This document shows positions 15,400 through 24,895 of a DNA stretch of 54,282 bases, in pieces. Below the pieces are notes generated by a model. It had not been told where the DNA came from. It did no database searches and was given only the letters and a program-made list of their open reading frames with translations. This stretch comes from an uncultured Bacteroidales bacterium (GTDB taxonomy: Bacteria; Bacteroidota; Bacteroidia; Bacteroidales; FEN-979). The translations under genes and the position numbers were made by a program. The number at the start of each line of letters is the position of its first letter. Position 1 is the stretch's first letter. The stretch covers positions 1-54,282 of the forward strand of contig CAILVF010000023.1 in assembly GCA_903837605.1 (NCBI GenBank), given 5' to 3'.

Positions 15400-17886
15400 G
15401 TGAACGATAATCTCCAGGACTTCCAGCAGCAACAGCAACAGTCGGTCGACTATAAAGTTCTGCTTTTCAAATTTTACCGTTACTGGTATTTCTTTGCAAT
15501 CACGGTATTTATTGCCCTGATCATTGCGTTCATTTTTAACAAATACACCAGCCCTGTATATGAAGTTAAAACTTCCATCCTGATCAAGGATAAATCTGAA
15601 AACAAGCTCAACGCCCAGGCAATTATGGGCCTGGGAGGCCTGAACAACATGCAGAACCTCCAGAACGAGATCGGGGTCTTGTCTTCTTACACTCTCACTT
15701 ACCGAACGATTTCCAAGATCGGATTCGAAGTTTCATATTTCAGCGAGGAAAATTTTATCGGCAAGGAACTTTACAGGGAAACTCCGTTTACTGTTGAAAT
15801 GGATACCTCCTATCCCCAGCCGGTCAACATGCGTTTCAATGTCGCCATCAACTCCAATGGCAAATACCGTCTTGAAGCAAAGGAAGAGGATATCAAATTT
15901 TATAACTTCTCAAAAAGGGTGAAAATTGCAGGGCGTAAAGAAAGGGTTGCGGTTGATGAAAACTATGAATTCGGGAAGTGGGTCCAGGGCAACAATTTCC
16001 GCTTCAGGTTATTGCTTACACCTATGTTCAACCCCCAGAAGGATCTCAGCAAAACTTTTTATTTCCAGCTCAACGATTATGAATCCCTGGTAAGCCAGTT
16101 CAAAGGATTCAGCCTGGAACCTATCAACAAGGAAGCATCCATTGTTGAGATCAAGCTCAAAGGCGGAAATGTAAATAAACTGGTTGATTTCCTGGATGCT
16201 CTTTTAAGAGAATACCTGGCCAAAGACCTGGAGCGTAAAAACCTTGTCGCCGGCCGCACCATTAATTTTATCGACAGCGAACTCCAGGATATCAGCGACA
16301 CACTTCATTCAACCGAAAAGGCCCTCGAGGTATTCCGCACCACCAAGGAAGTTATGAACCTTGATGACGTGAGCAAACAGGTTTTTGATAAAATGATGGA
16401 ACTCCAGGATGAAAAAGCCGTATTGATCGTTCAGTCGAAATATCTTACCAATCTTGCCCAGTACCTGGAAAAGAACCAGAAACTTGATGAGCTTGTTGTA
16501 CCCGCTTCCATGGGAGTTGAGAATCCCATGCTCAACGACCTTACCATGAAGCTTACCGATCTCTATACCAAACGCACCGAGATATCGCAATACTCCAGAG
16601 GCAGAAATCCCACCCTGGTCTCCATCGACCAGCAGATCGCCACTATTAAGAATGCCCTGGTCGAGAATATAAAAAGCGCCATAAATACTAATAATATAGC
16701 ACTGAAAGAGATCAACGACCGCGTGTCGCAATACACATCGAAGATCAGCACCCTGCCCGAAACCCAGCGTGTCCTATTCGGTATTGAACGCAGGTTCAAA
16801 CTCACCGATGCCATTTATACCTACCTGATGCAAAAACGTTCGGAGGCCCAGATCACACAGGCTTCAAATCTCTCCGACAATGAAGTTGTTGATGCAGCCA
16901 TGGGTGGGTCCAGCCCTGTTTTTCCAAAGAAAAGCCTGAATTATATCATTGCCCTTATCCTCGGGATCATCCTTCCTATCATATACATTCTTGGCAAGGA
17001 TTATTTCAATGATAAGATCATGGAAAGGGACGATATTGAAAAAATCACCAATCTGCCTATCGTGGGGCATATCATACATTCCGATAAAAAGAATGATATT
17101 GTCGTAATTGACTCGCCTAAATCAACCATCGCAGAGTCTTTCCGTTCGGTACGTACGAATCTCCAGTACCTTCTCCAGGGTAAAGAAAGGATCACCGTGC
17201 TTGTGACCGCCGATATGGTGAGCGCCGGTAAAACATTTACCTCTATAAACCTGGCTTCCATCTATGCAATGTACGGGAGGAAAACCCTGCTGATGGGCTT
17301 TGACCTGCGTAAACCCAAGATCTACCAGGACTTCGGCCTTACCAATGCAGAAGGGATCTCTTCTTACCTGATCAATAAAAGCAAGCTGGAAGACATCATT
17401 CAGTCTTCGGGGATAGAGAACCTCGATATCATCATGGCCGGCCCGGTCCCTCCAAACCCTGCAGAACTGATCGCTTCGCCTAAATGTGCCGAAATGTTCC
17501 TCAGGCTAAAGGAGATCTATGACTATATCATCATTGACACACCGCCTGTCGGACTTGTTACGGATGCCTTCCTCCTGATGAAATATGCCGATGCCAACCT
17601 CTTCCTGGTCAGGCAGAACTATACGCATAAAAAAATCTTTGCCACCATTATCAGGGATATGGAAAAACGAAATATCCCCGGCCTGGCCATCCTGGTCAAC
17701 GACGTTAAACTCACGCGGAGTTCTTACGGTTATGGCTATGGTTACGGTTACGGATATGGCTACGGTTACGGCTACGGCTACGGTTATGGTTACGGCTACG
17801 GTTACGGCTATGGCTATTATTCCGATGACAAGGCCTCGTCAAAGAAGAAAAAATCAACATTGCAGAAAATTTTCGGCAAAGCCTAA
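15400..17886 (+). CDS. Wzc-like polysaccharide co-polymerase / BY-type tyrosine kinase
   Basis: An 828-residue inner-membrane protein that probably controls chain length and export together with the preceding lipoprotein. Membrane segments lie near 28-46 and 510-530 and bracket a periplasmic Wzz-like domain with coiled-coil stretches (~290-470). The cytoplasmic kinase has a Walker A (SAGKT, K611; the first P-loop Gly of the family is replaced), Walker A' (GFDLRKP, D635; the first Asp of the motif is replaced by Gly) and Walker B (IIIDTPP, D713). The C-terminus has 15 consecutive Tyr-Gly pairs followed by Tyr-Tyr (776-807), then a basic tail. Such tyrosine clusters are autophosphorylation sites in this family, but the regular YG array is unusual. 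GTG at 15400 is the start, 18 bp after the upstream stop. Confidence 0.92.
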   Translation: MNDNLQDFQQQQQQSVDYKVLLFKFYRYWYFFAITVFIALIIAFIFNKYTSPVYEVKTSILIKDKSENKLNAQAIMGLGGLNNMQNLQNEIGVLSSYTLTYRTISKIGFEVSYFSEENFIGKELYRETPFTVEMDTSYPQPVNMRFNVAINSNGKYRLEAKEEDIKFYNFSKRVKIAGRKERVAVDENYEFGKWVQGNNFRFRLLLTPMFNPQKDLSKTFYFQLNDYESLVSQFKGFSLEPINKEASIVEIKLKGGNVNKLVDFLDALLREYLAKDLERKNLVAGRTINFIDSELQDISDTLHSTEKALEVFRTTKEVMNLDDVSKQVFDKMMELQDEKAVLIVQSKYLTNLAQYLEKNQKLDELVVPASMGVENPMLNDLTMKLTDLYTKRTEISQYSRGRNPTLVSIDQQIATIKNALVENIKSAINTNNIALKEINDRVSQYTSKISTLPETQRVLFGIERRFKLTDAIYTYLMQKRSEAQITQASNLSDNEVVDAAMGGSSPVFPKKSLNYIIALILGIILPIIYILGKDYFNDKIMERDDIEKITNLPIVGHIIHSDKKNDIVVIDSPKSTIAESFRSVRTNLQYLLQGKERITVLVTADMVSAGKTFTSINLASIYAMYGRKTLLMGFDLRKPKIYQDFGLTNAEGISSYLINKSKLEDIIQSSGIENLDIIMAGPVPPNPAELIASPKCAEMFLRLKEIYDYIIIDTPPVGLVTDAFLLMKYADANLFLVRQNYTHKKIFATIIRDMEKRNIPGLAILVNDVKLTRSSYGYGYGYGYGYGYGYGYGYGYGYGYGYGYGYYSDDKASSKKKKSTLQKIFGKA
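17725..17820 (+). repeat. Tyr-Gly hexanucleotide tandem repeat
   Basis: Sixteen consecutive 6-bp units, 15 TAY-GGN plus a final TAT-TAT, encode the Tyr-Gly tail of the tyrosine kinase. The codons alternate between TAC/TAT and GGT/GGC/GGA without long identical runs. A unit gain or loss would keep the reading frame and change only the number of tyrosines (17 in this copy). Confidence 0.95.
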
Positions 17887-17901
17887 GCCTGAAGGGAAGG
17901 A

Positions 17902-18807
17902 ATGAAGGACTATAATCTAACGCATCTCAGGGAGCTTGAGTCGGAAGCCATCTATGTATTAAGGGAAGTCGCCGCCCAGTTTGAGCGGCCTGCCTTATTG
18001 TTCTCGGGAGGCAAAGATTCTATCGTCCTCGTGCATCTTTCAAGGAAAGCCTTTCATCCTGCAGCTTTCCCTTTTCCTTTACTCCATATCGATACCGGCC
18101 ATAATTTCGAAGAAGCCATTACTTTCCGCGATGACCTTGTGAAAAAGTTCAACGCAAGGCTTCTGGTAGGCTCCGTACAGGAATCCATTGACACAGGCCG
18201 GGTGGTTGAAGAAAAAGGCATCAATGCAAGCCGCAACGTTCTCCAGACCGTGACCCTTCTCGACACTATCGAGAAATACAAATTCGATGCAGCCATTGGC
18301 GGGGGCCGAAGGGATGAGGAGAAAGCCAGGGCCAAGGAAAGGTTCTTTTCCCATCGTGATGAATTCGGGCAGTGGGATCCTAAAAACCAAAGGCCTGAAC
18401 TCTGGAACATCTTCAACGGGAAAAAACGAATGGGCGAGCATTTCAGGGTGTTCCCCATCAGCAACTGGACCGAAATGGATGTATGGCAATATATCCTCCA
18501 GGAAAATATTGAGCTCCCCAGCCTGTATTTCACCCACGAAAGGGAGGTTTTTTTCCGCGACGGCATTTACCTGGCAAAAGCCCCCTTCATGGCTATGAAA
18601 ACAACTGAAAAGGCCGAGAAATTAAGGGTGCGCTGCCGCACTGTAGGCGATATCTCCTGCACTGGATTAGTGTTGTCGACTGCGGATAACCTTGAGGATA
18701 TCATCAGGGAAATAGCGGCTACAAGAGTAACCGAAAGGGGCGGACGGTATGACGATAAGCGTTCGGATGCCGCCATGGAAGACAGGAAAAAAGAAGGGTA
18801 TTTCTGA
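17902..18807 (+). CDS. cysD: Sulfate adenylyltransferase subunit 2
   Basis: CysD is the ATP-pyrophosphatase subunit that makes adenylyl sulfate (APS) from ATP and sulfate, driven by the GTPase CysN. The 301-residue protein has the PP-loop LLFSGGKDSIVLVHL (SGGKDS at 35-40), the conserved IGGGRRDEEKARAKERFFSHRDEFGQWDPK in the middle and the C-terminal ERGGRYDDKRSDAAMEDRKKEGYF, the hallmark end of the family. It starts 15 bp after the tyrosine kinase stop and is followed after 26 bp by cysN. The pair is therefore likely transcribed with the polysaccharide export genes. Confidence 0.97.
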   Translation: MKDYNLTHLRELESEAIYVLREVAAQFERPALLFSGGKDSIVLVHLSRKAFHPAAFPFPLLHIDTGHNFEEAITFRDDLVKKFNARLLVGSVQESIDTGRVVEEKGINASRNVLQTVTLLDTIEKYKFDAAIGGGRRDEEKARAKERFFSHRDEFGQWDPKNQRPELWNIFNGKKRMGEHFRVFPISNWTEMDVWQYILQENIELPSLYFTHEREVFFRDGIYLAKAPFMAMKTTEKAEKLRVRCRTVGDISCTGLVLSTADNLEDIIREIAATRVTERGGRYDDKRSDAAMEDRKKEGYF

Positions 18808-18833
18808 GAATATCATCCGCAGACACAAAAAAA

Positions 18834-20126
18834 ATGACAGCAACCGAAGAAGCCGATTTCTCAAGCAAGGGTTACCTGAATATGCAGCTGCTCCGCTTTA
18901 CCACGGCCGGCAGCGTAGACGACGGGAAAAGCACCCTCATCGGAAGGCTGCTGTACGACAGCAAATCGCTGTTTGAGGACCAGCTGGATGCAGTAAAACG
19001 GGCCAGCGTGCAAAAAGGGGGCGAACACCTCAACCTGGCCCTGTTTACCGACGGCTTGAGGGCCGAACGCGAACAAGGCATCACTATCGACGTAGCCTAC
19101 CGGTATTTCGCCACACCCAACCGAAAGTTCATCATTGCCGATACCCCGGGGCATATACAGTATACCCGGAATATGGTCACAGGCGCTTCCACTGCAAATG
19201 CCGCAATCATCCTCATCGATGCACGAAACGGGGTCATAGAACAAACCTACCGTCATGCTTATATCGCTTACCTGCTGGGTATCCCGCATGTAGTTGTATG
19301 CATTAATAAAATGGACCTCCTTGATTACAGCCAGGAGGTATTCGAAAAAATAAAGGCCGATTTCAACGCATTCGTCGCAAAAGTCCTGCCGGGTGAAGAC
19401 CTGCGTTTTATACCCATCAGCGCCCTCAAGGGCGATAACGTGGTGAAACCTTCGCAAAAAATGGAATGGTATAACGGCAGCACCCTGCTTGAAACCCTTG
19501 AAACCATTCCTATCGACCAGGACCACGACATGATACACCAGCGCTTCCCTGTACAGTATGTCATACGGCCCGAATCGGATAAATACCATGATTACAGGGG
19601 GTATGCGGGCCGAATTGCAGGAGGCATCTTCCATCCCGGCGATGAGGTCATGGTGCTCCCGGCCGGAATAAAGACCAGGATCAGGCAGATTGATACCTTC
19701 AACGGCCCCCTGGATGAAGCGTTTCCGCCCATGAGCGTCACCCTGCTTTTAGATGACGATATCGATATCAGCCGGGGCGATATGATAGCAGGAGCCGGGG
19801 ACCTGCCCAAGGCAGCTTCGGAATTTGACAGCATGATTTGCTGGATGAACCCAAAACCCATGCAGCTTAACGGGAAATATGCCCTGAAAAATAATTCAAG
19901 GGACGTGCGATGTGTCATAGATAAAATAGACTTCGTTCTGAACATCAATACCCTTGAACAAATCCCTCAGCGCACAAACCTGGCCATGAACGAAATCGGT
20001 CGTATCCACCTGCGTACCACCAAACCTCTTTTCTTTGATCCATACACGGTGAACAGGCAAAGCGGGAGCATTATCCTGATCGACGAAGCAACAAATGAAA
20101 CCGTTGCAGCAGGAATGATCCTCTGA
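18834..20126 (+). CDS. cysN: Sulfate adenylyltransferase subunit 1 (GTPase)
   Basis: CysN is an EF-Tu-like GTPase that activates CysD for APS synthesis. The 430-residue protein has G1 AGSVDDGKST at 25-34, G3 DTPGH at 103-107 and G4 NKMD at 158-161, followed by beta-barrel domains II and III (for example GYAGRIAGGIFHPGDEV near 256-272). The length shows there is no fused APS kinase (CysC) domain. No cysC, cysH or sulfotransferase gene lies in the window, so whether the APS is used for sulfur assimilation or for sulfated polysaccharide cannot be decided. It is followed by an 81-bp gap and porZ. Confidence 0.97.
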   Translation: MTATEEADFSSKGYLNMQLLRFTTAGSVDDGKSTLIGRLLYDSKSLFEDQLDAVKRASVQKGGEHLNLALFTDGLRAEREQGITIDVAYRYFATPNRKFIIADTPGHIQYTRNMVTGASTANAAIILIDARNGVIEQTYRHAYIAYLLGIPHVVVCINKMDLLDYSQEVFEKIKADFNAFVAKVLPGEDLRFIPISALKGDNVVKPSQKMEWYNGSTLLETLETIPIDQDHDMIHQRFPVQYVIRPESDKYHDYRGYAGRIAGGIFHPGDEVMVLPAGIKTRIRQIDTFNGPLDEAFPPMSVTLLLDDDIDISRGDMIAGAGDLPKAASEFDSMICWMNPKPMQLNGKYALKNNSRDVRCVIDKIDFVLNINTLEQIPQRTNLAMNEIGRIHLRTTKPLFFDPYTVNRQSGSIILIDEATNETVAAGMIL

Positions 20127-20207
20127 ATTCCTTGAATTCCTGCAATAAATCATGAAAAATTCAGTTACTTTTATACCTGGTTTATTGTAAGATTTAGCAC
20201 CATCCCT

Positions 20208-22538
20208 ATGAAAATATTCCGACTTTTTTTACTGTCCTGCATCCTGTATCCTGCATCCCTTTCAGCCCAAAGCCCCCAGATACCTATCGGACAGTGGAGA
20301 GACGAACTTCCCTACAATTATTGCAACTCCGTTGCGGAAGCTGGAAACCGTATCTATTCATCCACGCCCTATGCTGTATTTTACTTTGATAAGGACGATA
20401 ACAGCATTAACAGGATCACCAAGATCCAGGGCCTTTCCGACATCGGGATCAGCTGCCTGGCTTACAATGCTTCAACAAAAACCCTTGTTATTGCTTATGC
20501 TGATGCGAATATCGACCTCATCCAGAATAACTCCATCATCAACATATCAGACATCTACCGCAAACCTATCCTGGGGAATAAAACCATCAACAGCATCTAC
20601 TGCCAGGGAAGTATCGCCTATCTCCAGTGCGGGTTCGGTATTGTTGTCCTCGACCTGGCAAAACAGGAGATCAGCGAAACGTATTATATCGGGAACGGGG
20701 GAAGCCAGGTTAACGTTCTGAGCCTGGTCAGGGACGAAAGCGACACTCTTTGGGCCGCTACGGAAAAAGGTATTTACAAAGCCTGGAGCAAAGATCCCAA
20801 CCTGGCAAACTATGCCGTGTGGAAGAAAGATAAAAGAATAGATACCACGCTGATGTACAACACAATAACGTATTTCTCGGGTAAAGTCGTGGTTAACAAG
20901 CACAGGACCAGCGGCCTCGACACCCTGTACACCTACAACGGGCAGTGGTCGGCATGGAAGAACGGGGAATCAAACCCGGTCATGAACCTGAACAGCATGT
21001 ATAATGTACTGGTTGTTAGCTATAATTATTTTGTTGATGTATTTGATCAGAGTTTCACCAAATATAAAGTGATCAACAGCTATCCCGGTGCCGGATCATT
21101 TCCCCAGGATGCCATCGGCGATAAAAACCAGACCATCTGGATAGCCGACTCCTATTCGGGCCTGGTGAGTTATGAAATGAATTCCGACCAGGTAAAAACC
21201 TATAACCTTAGCGGGCCGCTAAGCGCCAATGCATTCAGCATGAGTACATTAAATAATGATCTTTTTATCACCCCCGGGGGTTACGATGGTTCCTTCGTAC
21301 CACTTTCCCAGGCCGCCCAGATTTATCATTTTGATGATTCCAACTGGCAGAACATTTCCGGGGCCAATAATCCGCCTTTGTACAATTTCAATAATATAGT
21401 TTCTGCAACGGCCGATCCATCAGATCCGAAAAGAATTTATGCCGCAACCTGGGGGTACGGCCTCCTGGAATTTTACGACGGGACCCTCACCCAAAGATAT
21501 ACCGAAGCCAACAGCACTCTCCACCACCATTCTGCCGGGGATACAGGGACAATACGTGTTGGAGGTTCCGTATTCGATGCGCACGGCTATCAGTGGATCG
21601 ACTGTTCACATACAAATCAATGCCTTTCTTTGAAAAGGGGCGGCCAGTGGACAGGATTCACCATTACGATCAACAACGAGACAGACCTTGGACAGATCAT
21701 CGCCACACGCTACGACCAGGTATGGATGCAGATGCGTTACGGCAACCTGAACCCGAATTCTGTTTTAGTGTTTACCGACAACGGCACTCCCGATAACCCG
21801 AACGATGACATGGCAAAGAAACTGAACAACACTGCAGGTAATGGTAATATTCCGGGGAATTCAGTGTTTTCAATGGCCGAAGATAAAAATGGTGAGATCT
21901 GGGTAGGGACAGAAAGCGGGGTGGGAGTGTTTTACAATCCCGACGACCTGTTTACCTCCACCCCATCCGATTGCCAGAGGCCGCTTGTCCAGCAGGGCCA
22001 GTACACACAATACCTTCTTGAAAACGAACAGGTGAATGCCATCGCCGTCGACGGGAGCAACCGCAAATGGATGGGTACCGACCGGGGGGGAGCCTATCTT
22101 TTCTCGGCCGACGGTACAAAACAGGTATACCATTTTACTGCGGAAAACAGCCCCCTGCTGTCAAACAGGGTAACTTCGATAGCGATAAATCCTGTCACGG
22201 GAGAAGTCTATTTCGGCACCGATAAAGGCGTTATCTCATACAAGAGCACGGCCACCGAAGGAGGAGATTCCTTTGGGAACGTATATGCCTATCCCAACCC
22301 TGTTCGTGAAGGCTACCAGGGGTATATTGCAGTCAAAGGCCTCCTCAGCAACGCCCAGATCCGGATCACGGATATCAGCGGAAGACTGGTTTATACGGGC
22401 AAGGCTGAAGGCGGACAGGCAGTTTGGAACGGATGCACCATGGACGGGAAGAAGGTCCGTACAGGCGTATACCTTGTTTTTGCTTCGAATGAGAACGGCA
22501 GTGATAAGGTTGTAACAAAAATCCTTGTAATTAACTGA
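20208..22538 (+). CDS. porZ: Type IX secretion system protein PorZ-like
   Basis: PorZ is a cell-surface part of the type IX secretion sortase/attachment complex, which transfers cargo to lipopolysaccharide. The 776-residue protein begins with a signal peptide ending SLSAQ (~1-21). The characteristic PorZ start follows (IGQWRDELPYNYCNSVAEAGNRIYSSTPYAVFYFDKDDNSINRI read across 26-69), then two seven-bladed-propeller-like regions with NGEIWVGTESGVGVF-type blades near 560-575. A C-terminal beta-sandwich (AYPNPVREGY... to VVTKILVIN, ~690-776) resembles a T9SS sorting domain. The stop overlaps the recO start by one base (TGATG), an arrangement I believe recurs in this phylum. Length and motifs fit the family. 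Confidence 0.88.
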   Translation: MKIFRLFLLSCILYPASLSAQSPQIPIGQWRDELPYNYCNSVAEAGNRIYSSTPYAVFYFDKDDNSINRITKIQGLSDIGISCLAYNASTKTLVIAYADANIDLIQNNSIINISDIYRKPILGNKTINSIYCQGSIAYLQCGFGIVVLDLAKQEISETYYIGNGGSQVNVLSLVRDESDTLWAATEKGIYKAWSKDPNLANYAVWKKDKRIDTTLMYNTITYFSGKVVVNKHRTSGLDTLYTYNGQWSAWKNGESNPVMNLNSMYNVLVVSYNYFVDVFDQSFTKYKVINSYPGAGSFPQDAIGDKNQTIWIADSYSGLVSYEMNSDQVKTYNLSGPLSANAFSMSTLNNDLFITPGGYDGSFVPLSQAAQIYHFDDSNWQNISGANNPPLYNFNNIVSATADPSDPKRIYAATWGYGLLEFYDGTLTQRYTEANSTLHHHSAGDTGTIRVGGSVFDAHGYQWIDCSHTNQCLSLKRGGQWTGFTITINNETDLGQIIATRYDQVWMQMRYGNLNPNSVLVFTDNGTPDNPNDDMAKKLNNTAGNGNIPGNSVFSMAEDKNGEIWVGTESGVGVFYNPDDLFTSTPSDCQRPLVQQGQYTQYLLENEQVNAIAVDGSNRKWMGTDRGGAYLFSADGTKQVYHFTAENSPLLSNRVTSIAINPVTGEVYFGTDKGVISYKSTATEGGDSFGNVYAYPNPVREGYQGYIAVKGLLSNAQIRITDISGRLVYTGKAEGGQAVWNGCTMDGKKVRTGVYLVFASNENGSDKVVTKILVIN

Positions 22539-23263
22539 TGCTGGTCACCACAAGAGGCATCGTACTTCATTCCCTAAAATACTCCGAGACCAGTATTATC
22601 GTTCGTATTTATACAGAGGCCCGCGGACTTCAATCATACCTGTTCAAAGGGATCCGCAGTCCGAAGTCAAAAACAAAAGCAGGATTGTTCCAGCCGCTGA
22701 CGCTGCTCGAAGTGGTAGCCCATCTTAAAGAGAAGTCATCCCTGCATACGTCTAAGGAAGTCAGGTTGTGCCAGCCTTACCTGAGCATCCCTTTCGATAT
22801 CCGTAAAAGCTCCGTTGCCCTTTTTATTAATGAACTTCTCTACAAGTCGATAAGGGAAGAAGAAACCAACCAGGAACTTTTCGACTACTTATGGAGATCC
22901 TGTTTGCTGCTTGACTCGGCCGAGGGTTCCCTGAATTGCTTTCCACTTGTTTTTACGGCTGAACTTACACATTACCTTGGGATACAACCCCAGCCGGGCT
23001 ATACTGAAAAGAAGACAGTATTCAACCTGAGGGAAGGACAGTTCCAGGTCATGATACCCGAGGCAGACTCTTATATACTGCCCGAACACGGCAAGATGTT
23101 TCATTCACTGATCACCACAAGCATAGCTGAACAGTCGGGACTTCACTTCAAACCGGCGGTTCGGAGATCACTGCTTGATTCCATGCTGCTGTACTACCAG
23201 ATCCATATACCGGGCTTCAAGCCCATGAACTCCCATCACATACTTCATTCAGTGCTTTCCTGA
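22538..23263 (+). CDS. recO: DNA repair protein RecO
   Basis: RecO helps load RecA onto SSB-coated single-stranded DNA in the RecFOR pathway. The 241-residue protein shows the N-terminal OB fold (TTRGIVLHSLKYSETSIIVRIYTEARGLQSYLFKG across 4-38) and the helical C-terminal part (FINELLYKSIREEETNQELFDYLW near 91-114). The zinc-finger cysteines seen in some RecO proteins are absent, as is common in Bacteroidota. Its ATG overlaps the last base of the porZ stop, so translation is coupled to porZ. Confidence 0.93.
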   Translation: MLVTTRGIVLHSLKYSETSIIVRIYTEARGLQSYLFKGIRSPKSKTKAGLFQPLTLLEVVAHLKEKSSLHTSKEVRLCQPYLSIPFDIRKSSVALFINELLYKSIREEETNQELFDYLWRSCLLLDSAEGSLNCFPLVFTAELTHYLGIQPQPGYTEKKTVFNLREGQFQVMIPEADSYILPEHGKMFHSLITTSIAEQSGLHFKPAVRRSLLDSMLLYYQIHIPGFKPMNSHHILHSVLS

Positions 23264-23329
23264 GCCAAAGCACGGCCCCGGGGCTCCCGTTCAAAACTCT
23301 TCAATAAGGCTGGTATTGTCGTAAATCCT

Positions 23330-23337
23330 TATCTTTG
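23330..23337 (+). promoter_or_regulatory. -7 element of lysS
   Basis: TATCTTTG followed by CC matches the Bacteroidota -7 consensus 16 bp before the lysS ATG. A clear -33 at the usual distance is not seen. The GC-rich palindrome GGCCCCGGGGC just upstream, after the recO stop, has no T-run. Confidence 0.5.
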
Positions 23338-23353
23338 CCGAAAAATTAAGCAT

Positions 23354-24895
23354 ATGCAACTTTCTCTCACCGAGCAGGAACAAATCAGGCGTGATTCCCT
23401 TAATGAACTTTTCAGGCTCGGTATCAATCCATATCCGCCCGAAACATTTCCTGTCAATGTTTGTGCGGCTGAAATAAAAACGAATTATCCTTCCGATAAC
23501 TCACTTTACCAGGATGTAAGCCTTGCCGGCCGTATCATGACCCGCAGGATCATGGGCGCCGCGTCCTTTGCCGAATTACAGGATTCATCAGGCCGGATCC
23601 AGCTTTATATAAAGCGCGACGAGATCTGCACCGGGGAGGATAAAACCCTTTATAATACTGTGTTTAAACGGCTTCTTGACATCGGGGATATTATTGGTGT
23701 AACAGGCTATGTTTTTGTCACCCAGATGGGGGAGATCTCCATCCATGTGAGAAGCCTTACGCTTCTTTCCAAATCACTTAGAGTACTGCCTATTGTCAAG
23801 GAAAAAGACGGGGAAGTGTTCGATGCATTTACCGATCCTGAGCAAAGATACCGCCAGCGTTACGTAGACATGATCGTAAACCCCCAGGTGAGGGATGTGT
23901 TCATTAAAAGGACACAACTGGTGAATTCGATGCGGCAGTTTCTCAACTCCAGGTCGTACCTGGAAGTTGAAACCCCTGTTCTTCAGCCCCTTTACGGAGG
24001 CGCTGCAGCAAGGCCGTTCAAGACCCACCATAACTCCCTCGACATGACCCTGTACCTTCGTATTGCCAATGAGCTTTACCTGAAACGTCTGATCGTTGGC
24101 GGGTTCGACGGGGTTTATGAATTCTCGAAAGACTTCCGCAACGAAGGGATGGACCGTTTTCATAATCCCGAGTTCACCCAGATGGAACTTTACGTGGCTT
24201 ATAAGGATTATGCATGGATGATGGATCTCGTGGAAGAAATGGTTGAAAAAATAGCCCTGGACCTTCATGGAAAAACCGAGGTACAGGTCGGCGACAAACT
24301 GATCGATTTTAAGCGTCCGTGGAAACGGTTCACCATGTATGAAGTAATAAAACACTTCACCGGCATCGATATTGATGGCAAGTCGGAAGAAGAACTTGTT
24401 GCAATTGCCAAACAGCTTGAAGTCCCGATTGATAAAACCATGGCTAAAGGAAAGCTCATTGACCAGATCTTCGGGGAAAAATGCGAACCTTATCTTGTAC
24501 AGCCCACCTTTATTACCGACTACCCCGTGGAAATGTCGCCCCTTGCGAAGAAACACCGCTCAAAGCCCGGGCTTGTTGAACGGTTCGAGGCGATCTGTAA
24601 CGGCAAAGAACTTTGCAATGCATTTTCGGAACTAAATGACCCCATCGACCAGAGGGAAAGGTTTGAATCCCAGCTTGAGCTTGGGAAACGGGGTGATGAT
24701 GAATCCATGGTGCTTGATGAGGATTTCCTCCGCTCACTTGAATTTGCAATGCCGCCTACATCAGGGCTGGGGATAGGAATTGACCGCCTTACGATGATCA
24801 TGACCAACCAGTCGTCGATACAGGATGTTCTATTCTTCCCCCAGATGAGACCCGAAAAAAGAGCTTCAGACCTTCAACAGCAGCAGGATGTCTAA
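23354..24895 (+). CDS. lysS: Lysyl-tRNA synthetase, class II
   Basis: Charges tRNA-Lys with lysine. The 513-residue protein has the N-terminal OB anticodon-binding domain (~55-150; [31 protein letters not shown] across 56-86). The class II catalytic core follows, with motif 2 [16 protein letters not shown] starting at F261 and motif 3 [13 protein letters not shown] starting at G471. The length is standard. A short linker insertion (~330-365, [17 protein letters not shown]...) is typical of Bacteroidota LysRS. The 3' end overlaps the cation transporter gene by 8 bp, implying coupled translation of two functionally unrelated genes. Confidence 0.97.
   Translation: MQLSLTEQEQIRRDSLNELFRLGINPYPPETFPVNVCAAEIKTNYPSDNSLYQDVSLAGRIMTRRIMGAASFAELQDSSGRIQLYIKRDEICTGEDKTLYNTVFKRLLDIGDIIGVTGYVFVTQMGEISIHVRSLTLLSKSLRVLPIVKEKDGEVFDAFTDPEQRYRQRYVDMIVNPQVRDVFIKRTQLVNSMRQFLNSRSYLEVETPVLQPLYGGAAARPFKTHHNSLDMTLYLRIANELYLKRLIVGGFDGVYEFSKDFRNEGMDRFHNPEFTQMELYVAYKDYAWMMDLVEEMVEKIALDLHGKTEVQVGDKLIDFKRPWKRFTMYEVIKHFTGIDIDGKSEEELVAIAKQLEVPIDKTMAKGKLIDQIFGEKCEPYLVQPTFITDYPVEMSPLAKKHRSKPGLVERFEAICNGKELCNAFSELNDPIDQRERFESQLELGKRGDDESMVLDEDFLRSLEFAMPPTSGLGIGIDRLTMIMTNQSSIQDVLFFPQMRPEKRASDLQQQQDV

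Noticed and set aside
17585..17905. 106-codon frame of Met-Thr-Ala-Val repeats on the plus strand
   Set aside because: It is the shifted reading of the Tyr-Gly repeat of the tyrosine kinase.
18861..19634. 257-codon open frame on the minus strand
   Set aside because: Lies opposite cysN, whose GTPase motifs are all intact on the plus strand.
23270..23300. GC-rich palindrome after recO as a terminator
   Set aside because: GGCCCCGGGGC can fold, but no T-run follows on either strand.
23774..24556. 260-codon open frame on the minus strand
   Set aside because: Lies opposite lysS; no recognisable motif.
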